Assembly: GCF_000204645.1 (NCBI RefSeq)
Contig: NC_015422.1
Coordinates: 1,054,001-1,118,000, forward strand
DNA length: 64,000 bases
Source: Alicycliphilus denitrificans K601
Lineage (GTDB): Bacteria > Pseudomonadota > Gammaproteobacteria > Burkholderiales > Burkholderiaceae_C
Reading direction: 5' to 3'
The translations under genes and the position numbers were made by a program. Shown piece after piece: positions 26,213 through 34,561 of this stretch. The notes beneath the pieces are model-generated. The model was given only the letters and a program-made list of their open reading frames with translations. It made no database searches and was not told where the DNA came from. Positions within the stretch are counted from its first letter, which is position 1, and every line of letters starts with the position of its first letter.

Positions 26213-26716
26213 ATGCAGTCAGCCATTGAAGTAAGCCCCCAGCGTTTTCGTGCGTCCTATGGCCGTTATCTCGAAGACTTCGAGGTGGGGCATGTCTATG
26301 AGCACCGCCCGGGGCGCACCATCACCGACAACGACAACATCCAGTTCTCGCTGATGACGATGAATGCCCATCCGATGCACTGCGATGCCAACTACGCCTC
26401 CAAGAGCGAGTTCGGCCGCCTGCTGGTCAACAGCGGCCTGTCGCTCGCCGTCGTGCTGGGCATGACCGTGAACGACGTGAGCGCCAAGGCCATTGCCAAC
26501 CTGGGCTGGAAGGAGATCCGTCTCACCGCGCCCGTGTTCGGCGGCGACACGCTGTATGCCGAATCGGAGGTGCTGGAGGTGCGCGCGTCCAAGAGCCGGC
26601 CGACCCAGGGCATCGTCACGACGCGCACCCGCGGCTTCAACCAGGATGGCGTGATGGTGATGGAGTTCATCCGCATGTCCCTCATCCCGCGCCGCGGGCA
26701 CGGCGTGGGCGACTGA
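26213..26716 (+). CDS. MaoC-family enoyl-CoA hydratase (candidate itaconyl/mesaconyl-CoA hydratase)
   Basis: 167-residue single hot-dog-fold hydratase of the MaoC family. The active-site segment reads SLMTMNAHPMHCDANYA instead of the standard GDxNPLH. This N-x-HPxH form resembles, as I recall, the mesaconyl-CoA hydratase-like branch that acts on branched dicarboxylyl-CoAs. In the operon it would hydrate the unsaturated CoA ester (itaconyl-CoA or mesaconyl-CoA to citramalyl-CoA) before the CitE-type lyase cleaves it. Start at 26213 with an AGGA site. First gene of an eight-gene operon preceded by an AT-rich regulatory island. The substrate is inferred from neighbours. Confidence 0.78.
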   Translation: MQSAIEVSPQRFRASYGRYLEDFEVGHVYEHRPGRTITDNDNIQFSLMTMNAHPMHCDANYASKSEFGRLLVNSGLSLAVVLGMTVNDVSAKAIANLGWKEIRLTAPVFGGDTLYAESEVLEVRASKSRPTQGIVTTRTRGFNQDGVMVMEFIRMSLIPRRGHGVGD

Positions 26717-26765
26717 GCGCCGCGCACCCGCCCATCCTTCTCACGACAACCAGGAGACAACTGTC

Positions 26766-27746
26766 ATGCGACTTCCGCTTCGCGCTCTTCGCGCCGCGCT
26801 CGCGGCGCTTGGGCTTTCCGTGCTGGGCAGCGTGGCCCACGCGGGATACCCCGACAAGCCCATCCGGCTGGTGGTGGGCTTTCCTCCGGGACAGGCCACC
26901 GACATGATTGCCCGCGTGGTCGCCAAAAAACTGCAGGACGCGCTGGGCCAGCCCGTGGTGGTGGACAACAAGCCCGGCGCCGCGGGGATCATCGGGTCGG
27001 AAATCGTGGCGAAATCCGCGCCTGACGGCTACACGCTGCTGGTGGGCTCCAGCGGCACCATGGCGATCAACCCCAGCCTGTATTCCAAGCTGTCCTACCA
27101 CCCGCTCAGGGATTTCGCGCCGATCAGCCTGCTGTCCGTCGTGCCTCTGTTCCTGGCAGTGAATCCGTCGTTTCCCGCGCAGACGGCGGCCGACCTCGTC
27201 AAGCAGGCGAAGGCCGCGCCGGGCAAGATCAACTACGGCTCCGGCGGCAGCGGCGTGACCAGCCACCTCACCATGGAGTTGCTCAAGCATGCGCAGGGCA
27301 TCGATCTCACGCATGTGCCCTACAAGGGCAGCCCTGCGGCGGTGACGGACCTGATCGGCGGGCAGATCAACGCCATGATCGACACCGGCCCGGCCCTGCT
27401 GCCCCACATGCGCACGGGCAAGCTGCGCGTGCTGGCCGTGGCCAGCGAAAAGCGCAACCCGGCCGCGCCCGGCGTACCCACGATGGCGGAGGCGGGCCTG
27501 GGCAACTTCGTGGCGCCTGCCTGGGTCGGCCTGTCCGCGCCCAAGGGCACGCCCAAGGAAATCGTCGATGCGCTCTACAAGGCGCTGAGCAGCAACTGGC
27601 GCGATGCCCCGGACGTGAAGGAGCAGCTCAACGCGCTGGGCGCCGAGCCGGCGCTGATGACGCCGGACGAGTTCGCCAGGTACATCCAGGCGGAAATCGA
27701 CAAATGGGCGCTGGCCGTGAAACTGTCCGGCGCCAAGGTGGATTGA
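26766..27746 (+). CDS. Bug-type tripartite tricarboxylate transporter substrate-binding protein
   Basis: 326-residue periplasmic binding protein of the Bug/TctC family. The signal peptide ends in VAHA and the mature protein starts GYPDKPIRLVVGF. Family signatures are FPPGQATDMIARVVA, NKPGAAGIIGSEIVAKSAPDGYTLL, INYGSGGSGVTSHL and THVPYKGSPAAV. It captures a carboxylate in the periplasm. The TctAB membrane partners are absent here; an MFS carrier is encoded further down the operon. Orphan Bug proteins are numerous in Burkholderiales and may work with distant TctAB or as sensors. Confidence 0.92.
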   Translation: MRLPLRALRAALAALGLSVLGSVAHAGYPDKPIRLVVGFPPGQATDMIARVVAKKLQDALGQPVVVDNKPGAAGIIGSEIVAKSAPDGYTLLVGSSGTMAINPSLYSKLSYHPLRDFAPISLLSVVPLFLAVNPSFPAQTAADLVKQAKAAPGKINYGSGGSGVTSHLTMELLKHAQGIDLTHVPYKGSPAAVTDLIGGQINAMIDTGPALLPHMRTGKLRVLAVASEKRNPAAPGVPTMAEAGLGNFVAPAWVGLSAPKGTPKEIVDALYKALSSNWRDAPDVKEQLNALGAEPALMTPDEFARYIQAEIDKWALAVKLSGAKVD

Positions 27747-27753
27747 GCGCGCC

Positions 27754-29205
27754 ATGACACATTCGGATCCCCAAATCGCAGCGGCCGCTGGTGCCGAGCC
27801 CCTCATGGCGGACACGCTCTCCGCGCAGATCGCAGCCTGGGTGCACGGCTTTCGCCTGGCCGACGTACCGCACGAAGTCCGCACACGCGCCACACACCTG
27901 ATGCTCGATGCGCTGGGCATCGGCCTGGCCTCCACGCAATGGGATTTCTCGCGCCGCACGCTCGATGGCCTGCGTGAACTCGCCGGCCCAGGCGGCGACG
28001 TGCCCGTGATCGGCCAGGGCCAGAACCTGCCGCTGCGCGACGCGGTCATCCAGAACGCGCTGCAGATCCACGGCCTCGACTACGACGACACCCACCCCTC
28101 CGGCGTGATCCATGCCACCACCTCGGTGCTGCCCGCCGTGCTGGGCCTGGCCACGCGGCTCGGTGCGAGCGGCGAGGCCCTGCTGGCTGCCTATATCGTG
28201 GGCATGGAGGTGGCTACGCGCCTCGGCACTGCGGCCAGGAGCGGCTTTCACCAGGTGGGCTTTCACCCCACGGGGCTGATCGGCACCTTCGGTTGCACCC
28301 TGGCAGCGGCGCACCTGCTGCGGCTCGACGTGCCGGCCATGGTGAATGCGCAGGGCATAGCGCTGTCCGTTGCTTCTGGCAGCCTGGAGTGCCTGGAGGA
28401 CGGCGCCTGGACCAAGCGCCTGCACCCCGGATGGGGCGCTGCCGCGGGGATCACGGCGGCCACGCTTGCCAAGCAGGGCTTCATCGGCCCGGCCAGGGCG
28501 TATGAAGGCCGTTTCGGCCTCTACGCGAGCCACCTGGGGGCCGAGTTGCTGGCCAAGGCCGACCTCGGCATGGCCACGGCGGGCCTGGGCCGGGTGTGGG
28601 AGGTGATGAACGTGGCCATCAAGCCCGTGCCGGCCTGCCACTTCACGCACGCGTTTGCCGATGCGGCCTCCATCCTCTCGCCCCAGTGGGGCGGGGCGCC
28701 AATCCGGCGCATCGTCGCGCGGGTGCCTCCGGGCGCCATGAAGGCCGTGTGCGAGCCCATCGGGAAGAAACTGCGCCCGGCCAACGCCTATGACGCGCAA
28801 TTCAGCGTGCCGTACTCGGTGGCCACGGGCTTGCGCCGGGGGCGTTTTTCACTCGACGCGCTGGACGAGTCCGCCTACACCGATCCCGAAACGCTGGCCA
28901 TCGCCGCGCTGGTGCAGTGCGAGCCCGACCCCACGGCTGACTTTCCCCGCTATTTCGGCGGCGAGGTGATCGTGGAACTGGCCGATGGCCGCACGCTGCG
29001 CCACCGCGAGCCCATCAACCGCGGCGCGCCGGGCCGGCCCATCGCCAATGCCGACATCGTCGCCAAGTTCCACGAAAACGCCGCGCGCGCCGTGGACCGC
29101 TCCCACGCCGATCACGTGCGCCACGCCGTGCTCGGTATCGAAGGCGGCCAAGCCGCCGCATTGTCCCGTCTGCTGGGCGTGAAGGCCCGCATGGAGAACG
29201 CATGA
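27754..29205 (+). CDS. MmgE/PrpD family protein
   Basis: 483 residues over the full MmgE/PrpD fold, the family of 2-methylcitrate dehydratase and cis-aconitate (itaconate-forming) decarboxylase. Clear motifs are HGLDYDDTHPSGVIHATTSVLPAVLGLA, FHPTGLIGTFGCTLAAAHLL and VPACHFTHAFADAA. In the operon it may produce or isomerise the C5 dicarboxylate or its tricarboxylate parent. A family member is also part of the Pseudomonas aeruginosa itaconate locus, where its role is not settled as far as I know. Starts seven bases after the Bug gene; its end overlaps the next gene by four bases (ATGA). Confidence 0.85.
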   Translation: MTHSDPQIAAAAGAEPLMADTLSAQIAAWVHGFRLADVPHEVRTRATHLMLDALGIGLASTQWDFSRRTLDGLRELAGPGGDVPVIGQGQNLPLRDAVIQNALQIHGLDYDDTHPSGVIHATTSVLPAVLGLATRLGASGEALLAAYIVGMEVATRLGTAARSGFHQVGFHPTGLIGTFGCTLAAAHLLRLDVPAMVNAQGIALSVASGSLECLEDGAWTKRLHPGWGAAAGITAATLAKQGFIGPARAYEGRFGLYASHLGAELLAKADLGMATAGLGRVWEVMNVAIKPVPACHFTHAFADAASILSPQWGGAPIRRIVARVPPGAMKAVCEPIGKKLRPANAYDAQFSVPYSVATGLRRGRFSLDALDESAYTDPETLAIAALVQCEPDPTADFPRYFGGEVIVELADGRTLRHREPINRGAPGRPIANADIVAKFHENAARAVDRSHADHVRHAVLGIEGGQAAALSRLLGVKARMENA

Positions 29206-30374
29206 CCACAAGCACCCCCCCCATCGCCCACGACCCGGAGCAGGAAGGCCTGATCCTGGACATGCTCGACCGCTTCCTCGCGGTCGAGGTCAAGCCCCAC
29301 GTGCACCGGCTGGAGCACGACGACGTATATCCCGCGGACATCGTCGAGAAGATGAGGGAGATGGGCCTGTTCGGCTGCCTCATCGCGCCTGAGTACGGCG
29401 GCCTGGGCCTGTCCACCACCACTTACGCCAAGATCATCGAGCGCATGTCGAGGGTGTGGATGTCGATCTCCGGCATTGTCAATTCGCACCTCATCATGGC
29501 CATGGCCGTGCAGCGCGCCGGCACAGAGGCGCAGAAGCGCGAATTCCTGCCGCGCTTCGCCACCGGGGAACTGCGCGGCGGCGTGGGCCTGACGGAGCCC
29601 GATGCGGGTACCGACCTGCAGGCCATCCGCACCGTGGCCCGGCGCGAGGGCGACCACTACGTGGTCAACGGCAGCAAGATGTGGATCACCAACAGCATGT
29701 ACGGCAACTGCCTTGCCCTGCTGGTCAAGACCGACCCCAAGGCCGAGCCGCGCCACAAGGGCATGAGCCTGCTGATCGCCGAGAAGGGCGAGGGCTTCAT
29801 CGTGAGCAAGAAACTCGAGAAGCTGGGCTACAAGGGCATCGATACCTGCGCTCTGAGCTTCGAGAACTACCGCGTGCCGGCAGACCGGCTCGTGGGCGGG
29901 GTGGAAGGCAAGGGCCTGCAGCAGGTGCTGGGCGGGCTGGAGCTCGGCCGCATCAACGTGGCGGCGCGCGGGCTGGGCATCGCGCAGGCCGCGCTCGAAG
30001 AGGCCGTGGCCTATGCCCAGGTGCGCAAAACCTTCGGCAAGCCCATCGCCGAGCACCAGGCCATCCAGCTCAAGCTGGGCGAGATGGCCACGCGCACGCA
30101 GGCGGCGCGCCTGCTCGTGTACGCGGCTGCCGAGGCGTTCGACCGTGGCGAGCGCTGCGACATGGAGGCCGGCATGGCCAAGTACTTCGCCACCGAGGCC
30201 GGCCAGGAGAATGCGCTGGAGGCCATGCGCATCTTCGGCGGCTACGGCTACTCCAAGGAATACAACGTAGAGCGCCTGTACCGCGACGCGCCGCTGCTGC
30301 TCATCGGCGAAGGCACCAACGAACTGCAGCGCATGATCATTGCCAAGCAGCTCATCGAGAGGAACCCCGCATGA
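29202..30374 (+). CDS. Acyl-CoA dehydrogenase
   Basis: 390-residue FAD-dependent acyl-CoA dehydrogenase. LTEPDAGTDLQAIRT and WITNSMYGN are the FAD-binding segments. The catalytic base region is MRIFGGYGYSKEYNVERLYRDAPLLLIGEGTNELQRMIIA, where the glutamate of EGTNE is the expected base. In this cluster it could interconvert a saturated dicarboxylyl-CoA such as methylsuccinyl-CoA and its enoyl form, feeding the MaoC hydratase. Coupled to both neighbours by ATGA overlaps. Confidence 0.9.
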   Translation: MTTSTPPIAHDPEQEGLILDMLDRFLAVEVKPHVHRLEHDDVYPADIVEKMREMGLFGCLIAPEYGGLGLSTTTYAKIIERMSRVWMSISGIVNSHLIMAMAVQRAGTEAQKREFLPRFATGELRGGVGLTEPDAGTDLQAIRTVARREGDHYVVNGSKMWITNSMYGNCLALLVKTDPKAEPRHKGMSLLIAEKGEGFIVSKKLEKLGYKGIDTCALSFENYRVPADRLVGGVEGKGLQQVLGGLELGRINVAARGLGIAQAALEEAVAYAQVRKTFGKPIAEHQAIQLKLGEMATRTQAARLLVYAAAEAFDRGERCDMEAGMAKYFATEAGQENALEAMRIFGGYGYSKEYNVERLYRDAPLLLIGEGTNELQRMIIAKQLIERNPA

Positions 30375-31600
30375 GCGCCGTGCAATCTTCCCTCTACGGC
30401 GCAGAGGCCCAGGGCGTGGCGGCGCCGCCTCTTGCGGGCGTGCGCATCATCGCGGTCGAGCAGTACGGCGCGGGGCCCTTCGGCACCCAGCATCTGGCGG
30501 ACCTGGGAGCGGAGGTGATCAAGATCGAGAACCCGCACGACGGCGGCGACGTGGGCCGGGCCGTGGGGCCCCATTACTTCGGGCCGGGCGACAGCCACTT
30601 CTACCAGTCGTTCAACCGCAACAAGAAAAGCATCACGCTCGACCTGAAAACGGCGCAAGGCCAGGAGGTGCTGCGCGCCCTGGCGGCCGATGCCGACGTG
30701 GTGTTCAACAACCTGCGCGGCGATCTGCCGGCCAAGCTGGGCCTGACCTACGACCGGCTCCGGGACGTGAACCCGCGCATCGTGTGCGGCCACCTGTCGG
30801 CCTATGGGCGCACAGGCTCGCGCGCTGCCTGGCCGGGCTACGACTACCTGATGCAGGCCGAGGCGGGCTACCTGTCGCTCACCGGCGAGCCCGACGGGCC
30901 GCCCGCGCGCATGGGGCTGTCCATCATCGACCTCATGACGGGCACCACGGCCGCCATGGGGCTGCTGGCCGGCGTGATCAGCGCGCGCGCGAGCGGCCAG
31001 GGGCGCGACATCGACGTGAGCCTGTTCGACGTGGCCCTGCACAACCTGGCCTACGTGGCCACCTGGTATCTCAATGCCGGCAAGGCCATCGGCCGCGAAG
31101 CGCGCTCCAGCCACCCTTCCCTCACGCCGAGCCAGCTCTACAGGACGCAGGACGGCTGGATCTTCCTCATGTGCAACAAGGAGAAGTTCTGGGGCGTGCT
31201 GGCCGAGTGCATCGGCAGGCCCGAATGGGCACAGGCGCCGCATTACAAGACCTTCAAGGACCGGCTGGCCCACCGCGACCGGCTGACCGCCGAGCTGGAT
31301 GCCGTGCTCCAGACCGCCACCACGGCGCAGTGGATGGAGCGCTTTGCCGGCAAGGTGCCCGCGGCGCCCGTGTACGACGTGCAGCAGGCGCTGGACAGCG
31401 GCTTCGTCGCGGAGCAGGAGCGCGTGCTCGCGTTCGACCACCCCGGTGGGCCGGTGCGCATGGTGGCGTCTCCGGTGCGCGCGGGCGCCCATCCCGTGCG
31501 GTCCGCGCCGGCCATGGGGGCGGACACCGAGGCGGTGCTCCGGCAGGCCGGGTACGATGAGCAGGCCATTCTTCGGCTGCGCGAACATGCCGTGATATGA
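30371..31600 (+). CDS. CaiB/BaiF family III CoA-transferase (candidate itaconate CoA-transferase)
   Basis: 409-residue class III CoA-transferase. It has the AVEQYGAGPFGTQHLADLGAEVIKIE N-terminal motif, the NRNKKSITLDLK CoA site, and the catalytic aspartate expected in the YDYLMQAEAGYLSLTGEPDGPP region. It would activate the dicarboxylate with CoA from succinyl-CoA or another donor, the first step of the route. The Pseudomonas itaconate CoA-transferase is, as I recall, of this family, which supports the role. Start ATG at 30371 overlaps the previous stop; its own stop overlaps the GntR start. Confidence 0.86.
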   Translation: MSAVQSSLYGAEAQGVAAPPLAGVRIIAVEQYGAGPFGTQHLADLGAEVIKIENPHDGGDVGRAVGPHYFGPGDSHFYQSFNRNKKSITLDLKTAQGQEVLRALAADADVVFNNLRGDLPAKLGLTYDRLRDVNPRIVCGHLSAYGRTGSRAAWPGYDYLMQAEAGYLSLTGEPDGPPARMGLSIIDLMTGTTAAMGLLAGVISARASGQGRDIDVSLFDVALHNLAYVATWYLNAGKAIGREARSSHPSLTPSQLYRTQDGWIFLMCNKEKFWGVLAECIGRPEWAQAPHYKTFKDRLAHRDRLTAELDAVLQTATTAQWMERFAGKVPAAPVYDVQQALDSGFVAEQERVLAFDHPGGPVRMVASPVRAGAHPVRSAPAMGADTEAVLRQAGYDEQAILRLREHAVI

Positions 31601-32412
31601 CCCTTGATGCCGGATCCAACCCCCACCACTCACCCAATCCCGCCCTGCAGGGCAGTCAGCCCCGCTATGTCCAACTGGCCCAGACCTTGCTGAACGAAAT
31701 CGAGAGCGGCCACTACCCCGTGGGCTCGCAGCTACCCACCGAATTCGAGCTGTGCGAGCAGTTCGGCGTGAGCCGCTCCACGGCCCGCGAGGCGGTCAAG
31801 CGCCTGGTCCAGCTGGGGCTGGTGGTGCGCCAGCCGCGCGTGGGCACCACGGTGCGCGCGCGCACCGCGACCACCGGGTACCGGCAGAGCATGGCCGACG
31901 TGAGCGACCTCTACCAGTACGCCACCGAAACGACGCTGGTGATCGAGTCCCGGGCCACGGTGCAGATCGATGCGGAGCAGGCGCAAAGCCTCGAGGCCAC
32001 GGCCGGCGAAACCTGGCTGAACCTGCACGGGCGCCGCCACGCCCGCACGCCGTCCGGCGAGCCGGCCGCCCCCATCTGCGTGACCGAGCTGTGGCTGCAT
32101 CCCGCCTTCCGCTCCATTCAGGGCATACAGGGGGCGCTGCAGGGGGCCGTCCATGCCGCGATCGAGCAGCAGTTCGGCGAGCTGATCACCGAGGTGGAGC
32201 AAGAGATCCGCGCAGTGGCGCTGAACAAGGCCGATGCCGAGGTGCTGGGCGCGCCGGCGGGCAGCCCCGGGCTCTGGGTGCGCCGCCGCTACCGCAACCG
32301 CATGGGGCAGCTCGTGGAACTGGCCACCAGCATTCACCCGGCCGATCGCTTCAGCTACACCACGGTGCTGCGCCGTGAATGGGGCGTGGGCGGAAAGGGC
32401 GATGCGGCATGA
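31597..32412 (+). CDS. GntR/HutC-family transcriptional regulator
   Basis: 271 residues. A short N-terminal tail leads to the GntR winged helix (about residues 25-90: LLNEIESGHYPVGSQLPTEFELCEQFGVSRSTAREAVKRLVQLGLV) and a UTRA/HutC effector domain to the end. It lies inside the catabolic operon, coupled by ATGA overlaps on both sides, so it is co-expressed with the pathway. Probably represses the operon until the substrate or its CoA ester binds. In Pseudomonas the comparable locus has a LysR regulator instead. Candidate operator at 26150. Confidence 0.88.
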   Translation: MTLDAGSNPHHSPNPALQGSQPRYVQLAQTLLNEIESGHYPVGSQLPTEFELCEQFGVSRSTAREAVKRLVQLGLVVRQPRVGTTVRARTATTGYRQSMADVSDLYQYATETTLVIESRATVQIDAEQAQSLEATAGETWLNLHGRRHARTPSGEPAAPICVTELWLHPAFRSIQGIQGALQGAVHAAIEQQFGELITEVEQEIRAVALNKADAEVLGAPAGSPGLWVRRRYRNRMGQLVELATSIHPADRFSYTTVLRREWGVGGKGDAA

Positions 32413-33611
32413 GGGGGCAATGGACTGCGCTCACGGTGACCCTGGCCATACAGGCCATGGTGGCCATGGCCGTGCTGACGCTGCCCGTCATGGCGCCGGC
32501 CGTGGCGCAGGCCCTGGGCGCCTCGGCGGCGTATACCGGCGTCTACGTGGCCATCGTCTATGCGGGGGCCATGGCGGCGAGCCTGGCCGGAGGCACGGCC
32601 GTGGCGCGCTGGGGCGCCATCCGCGTCAGCCAGGCCGGGCTCGTGCTCTGCGCCGCGGGGCTGGCGCTGTGCGCCGTGCCGTCGCTGGCCGCCATGGCGC
32701 TGGGGGCCTTCCTGATCGGGCTGGGGTACGGCCCCATCACGCCGGCCAGCTCGCATCTGCTGGCCCGCACCACGCCGGCGCACCGCATGTCGCTGGTGTT
32801 TTCGATCAAGCAGACGGGCGTACCCCTGGGCGGCGTGCTGGCGGGCGCCATCGTGCCGGGGGTGGCCGTGGCGGCGGGCTGGCAGGGGGCGCTGCTGCTG
32901 GCGGCCGCGGCCAACCTCGCCTGCGCGCTGATCGCCCAGCCGCTGCGGCCCGCGCTCGACGAGGACCGCGACCCGCGCCGCCCGCTGGTGCTGGGCAGCC
33001 TGGCGCAGCCGATCCGGGTGGTGCTTTCGCACCCGGCGCTGCGCATGCTGGCGGGATGCTCCTTCGTCTTCTCCATGGCCCAGCTGTCGCTCACGACCTA
33101 CCTCGTGACCTACCTGCACGTCACCCTGGCCTATACGCTGATAGAAGCGGGCCTGGCGCTGTCGGTGGCGCAGACGGGCGGCATGGTGGGGCGGGTGCTC
33201 TGGGGCTGGATCGCCGACCGCTGGAGCGGCGCGCGCCGCGTGCTCTGCGCCCTGGCGGTGCTGATGGCGCTCTCTGCCATTGCCACGGCCGTGCTGCAGC
33301 CCGGCACGCACTACCTGCTGGTGCTGGCGGTGCTGGTGGTGTTCGGCGCGTCGGCCATCGGGTGGAATGGCGTCTACCTGGCCGAGGTGGCCCGGCAGGC
33401 GCCGCCGGGGCTCGCCAGCGTGGCGACCGGCGGCACGCTGGCCATCACGTTCTTCGGCGTCGTGCTGGGGCCGCCGGCTTTCGGCGCCATGGTGGGGCTG
33501 TTCGGCACCTACCGCGCCAGCTTCGCGCTGCTGGCGGTGCCGACGCTGCTGTGCGTAATCGTTCTGCTGCAGGGCGCACGCGGCCATGCGGTCGCGATGC
33601 GGGCACCTTGA
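32409..33611 (+). CDS. Major facilitator superfamily transporter
   Basis: 400 residues with twelve hydrophobic segments typical of the MFS. The Motif A-like loop reads GGTAVARWGAIRVSQAG between helices 2 and 3, and a second copy GWIADRWSGARRVL follows helix 8. Probably the membrane carrier for the substrate of the operon, here in place of the TRAP system described for the Pseudomonas itaconate locus. The ATG at 32409 overlaps the GntR stop. Confidence 0.88.
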   Translation: MRGQWTALTVTLAIQAMVAMAVLTLPVMAPAVAQALGASAAYTGVYVAIVYAGAMAASLAGGTAVARWGAIRVSQAGLVLCAAGLALCAVPSLAAMALGAFLIGLGYGPITPASSHLLARTTPAHRMSLVFSIKQTGVPLGGVLAGAIVPGVAVAAGWQGALLLAAAANLACALIAQPLRPALDEDRDPRRPLVLGSLAQPIRVVLSHPALRMLAGCSFVFSMAQLSLTTYLVTYLHVTLAYTLIEAGLALSVAQTGGMVGRVLWGWIADRWSGARRVLCALAVLMALSAIATAVLQPGTHYLLVLAVLVVFGASAIGWNGVYLAEVARQAPPGLASVATGGTLAITFFGVVLGPPAFGAMVGLFGTYRASFALLAVPTLLCVIVLLQGARGHAVAMRAP

Positions 33612-33641
33612 CTGTTTTGTTCTGGCCCGGAGTTTCTTCGC

Positions 33642-34448
33642 ATGATCGACCGCAGTTTCCTGTTCGTCCCCGGCGACCGTCCCGAACGGTTCGACAAGGC
33701 CCTGTCTGTCCAGGCCCATGCCGTGATCCTGGATCTGGAAGACGCGGTGGCGCCGCAGCGCAAAACCGAGGCGCGCAGCGCCGTGGCCACTTGGCTGCGG
33801 GCCGCGCAGGCGCGCGTCTACGTGCGCATCAACCCCCTTGGCACGCCGTGGCACGAGGAGGACTGCTCGGTGCTCGCATCGCCCGCGGTGCGCGGGGTCA
33901 TGCTGCCCAAGGCCGAGTCCGCGGCGGACGTGGCGCGCGTGGCCGCGCAGCTGGGCGAGGGGCAGGATTGCATTCCCCTCGTGGAAACGGTGGCGGGCTG
34001 GTTCGAGGCACCCGCCCTCGCGCGCGTGCCGCGCGTGCGCCGGCTGGCGTTCGGCTCGTTCGACTTCATGTCCGACTCCGGCATCCGGGGCGACGGGCCG
34101 CAGCTCGATACCGTGCGCAGCCAGCTCGTGCTGGTGTCGCGCCATGCGGGGCTGCTGCCGCCCGTGGATGGCGTGTCGCTGGCCATCGACGATGCCACGC
34201 AGCTGGAGGCGGACGCCCGCCGTTCCCTGCTCTGGGGTTTTGGCGGCAAGCTGTGCATCCACCCGCGCCAGGTGCCGGTGGTGCATGCTGCGTTTGCCCC
34301 CACCGAGGCGGAAGTCGCCTGGGCGCGCCGCGTGGTGGACGCACTGGCCGCCGGGCCGCTGGGTGCGATCGCCGTGGACGGCAAGCTGGTGGACAAGCCC
34401 GTGGCGCAACTGGCGCAGGCCATCCTGCAAGAGGCCGCGGCGGGCTGA
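33642..34448 (+). CDS. HpcH/HpaI (CitE-like) CoA-ester lyase (candidate citramalyl-CoA lyase)
   Basis: 268-residue TIM-barrel lyase of the CitE/malyl-CoA lyase type. Signatures are RSFLFVPGDRPERFDKAL at the N-terminus, VILDLEDAV (magnesium-binding acidic residues), VRINPLGT, LVETVAGW with the catalytic glutamate, and LAFGSFDFMSD. The C-terminal GGKLCIHPRQVPVVHAAF is the CoA-ester lyase hallmark. In the operon it would split citramalyl-CoA into acetyl-CoA and pyruvate. Slightly shorter than CitE. Last gene of the cluster, 30 bases after the MFS gene, which overlaps nothing here. Confidence 0.86.
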   Translation: MIDRSFLFVPGDRPERFDKALSVQAHAVILDLEDAVAPQRKTEARSAVATWLRAAQARVYVRINPLGTPWHEEDCSVLASPAVRGVMLPKAESAADVARVAAQLGEGQDCIPLVETVAGWFEAPALARVPRVRRLAFGSFDFMSDSGIRGDGPQLDTVRSQLVLVSRHAGLLPPVDGVSLAIDDATQLEADARRSLLWGFGGKLCIHPRQVPVVHAAFAPTEAEVAWARRVVDALAAGPLGAIAVDGKLVDKPVAQLAQAILQEAAAG

Positions 34449-34561
34449 AGCGGCAGCCCGCGCGCCGCATTCCTGCGGGGTGGGACGGCGCGCATTGACG
34501 CCGGCCGGGGTGGCGCGCACACTGCCTGCGCCTGTTGTCCCCCACGATCGATCCGGCTTTC

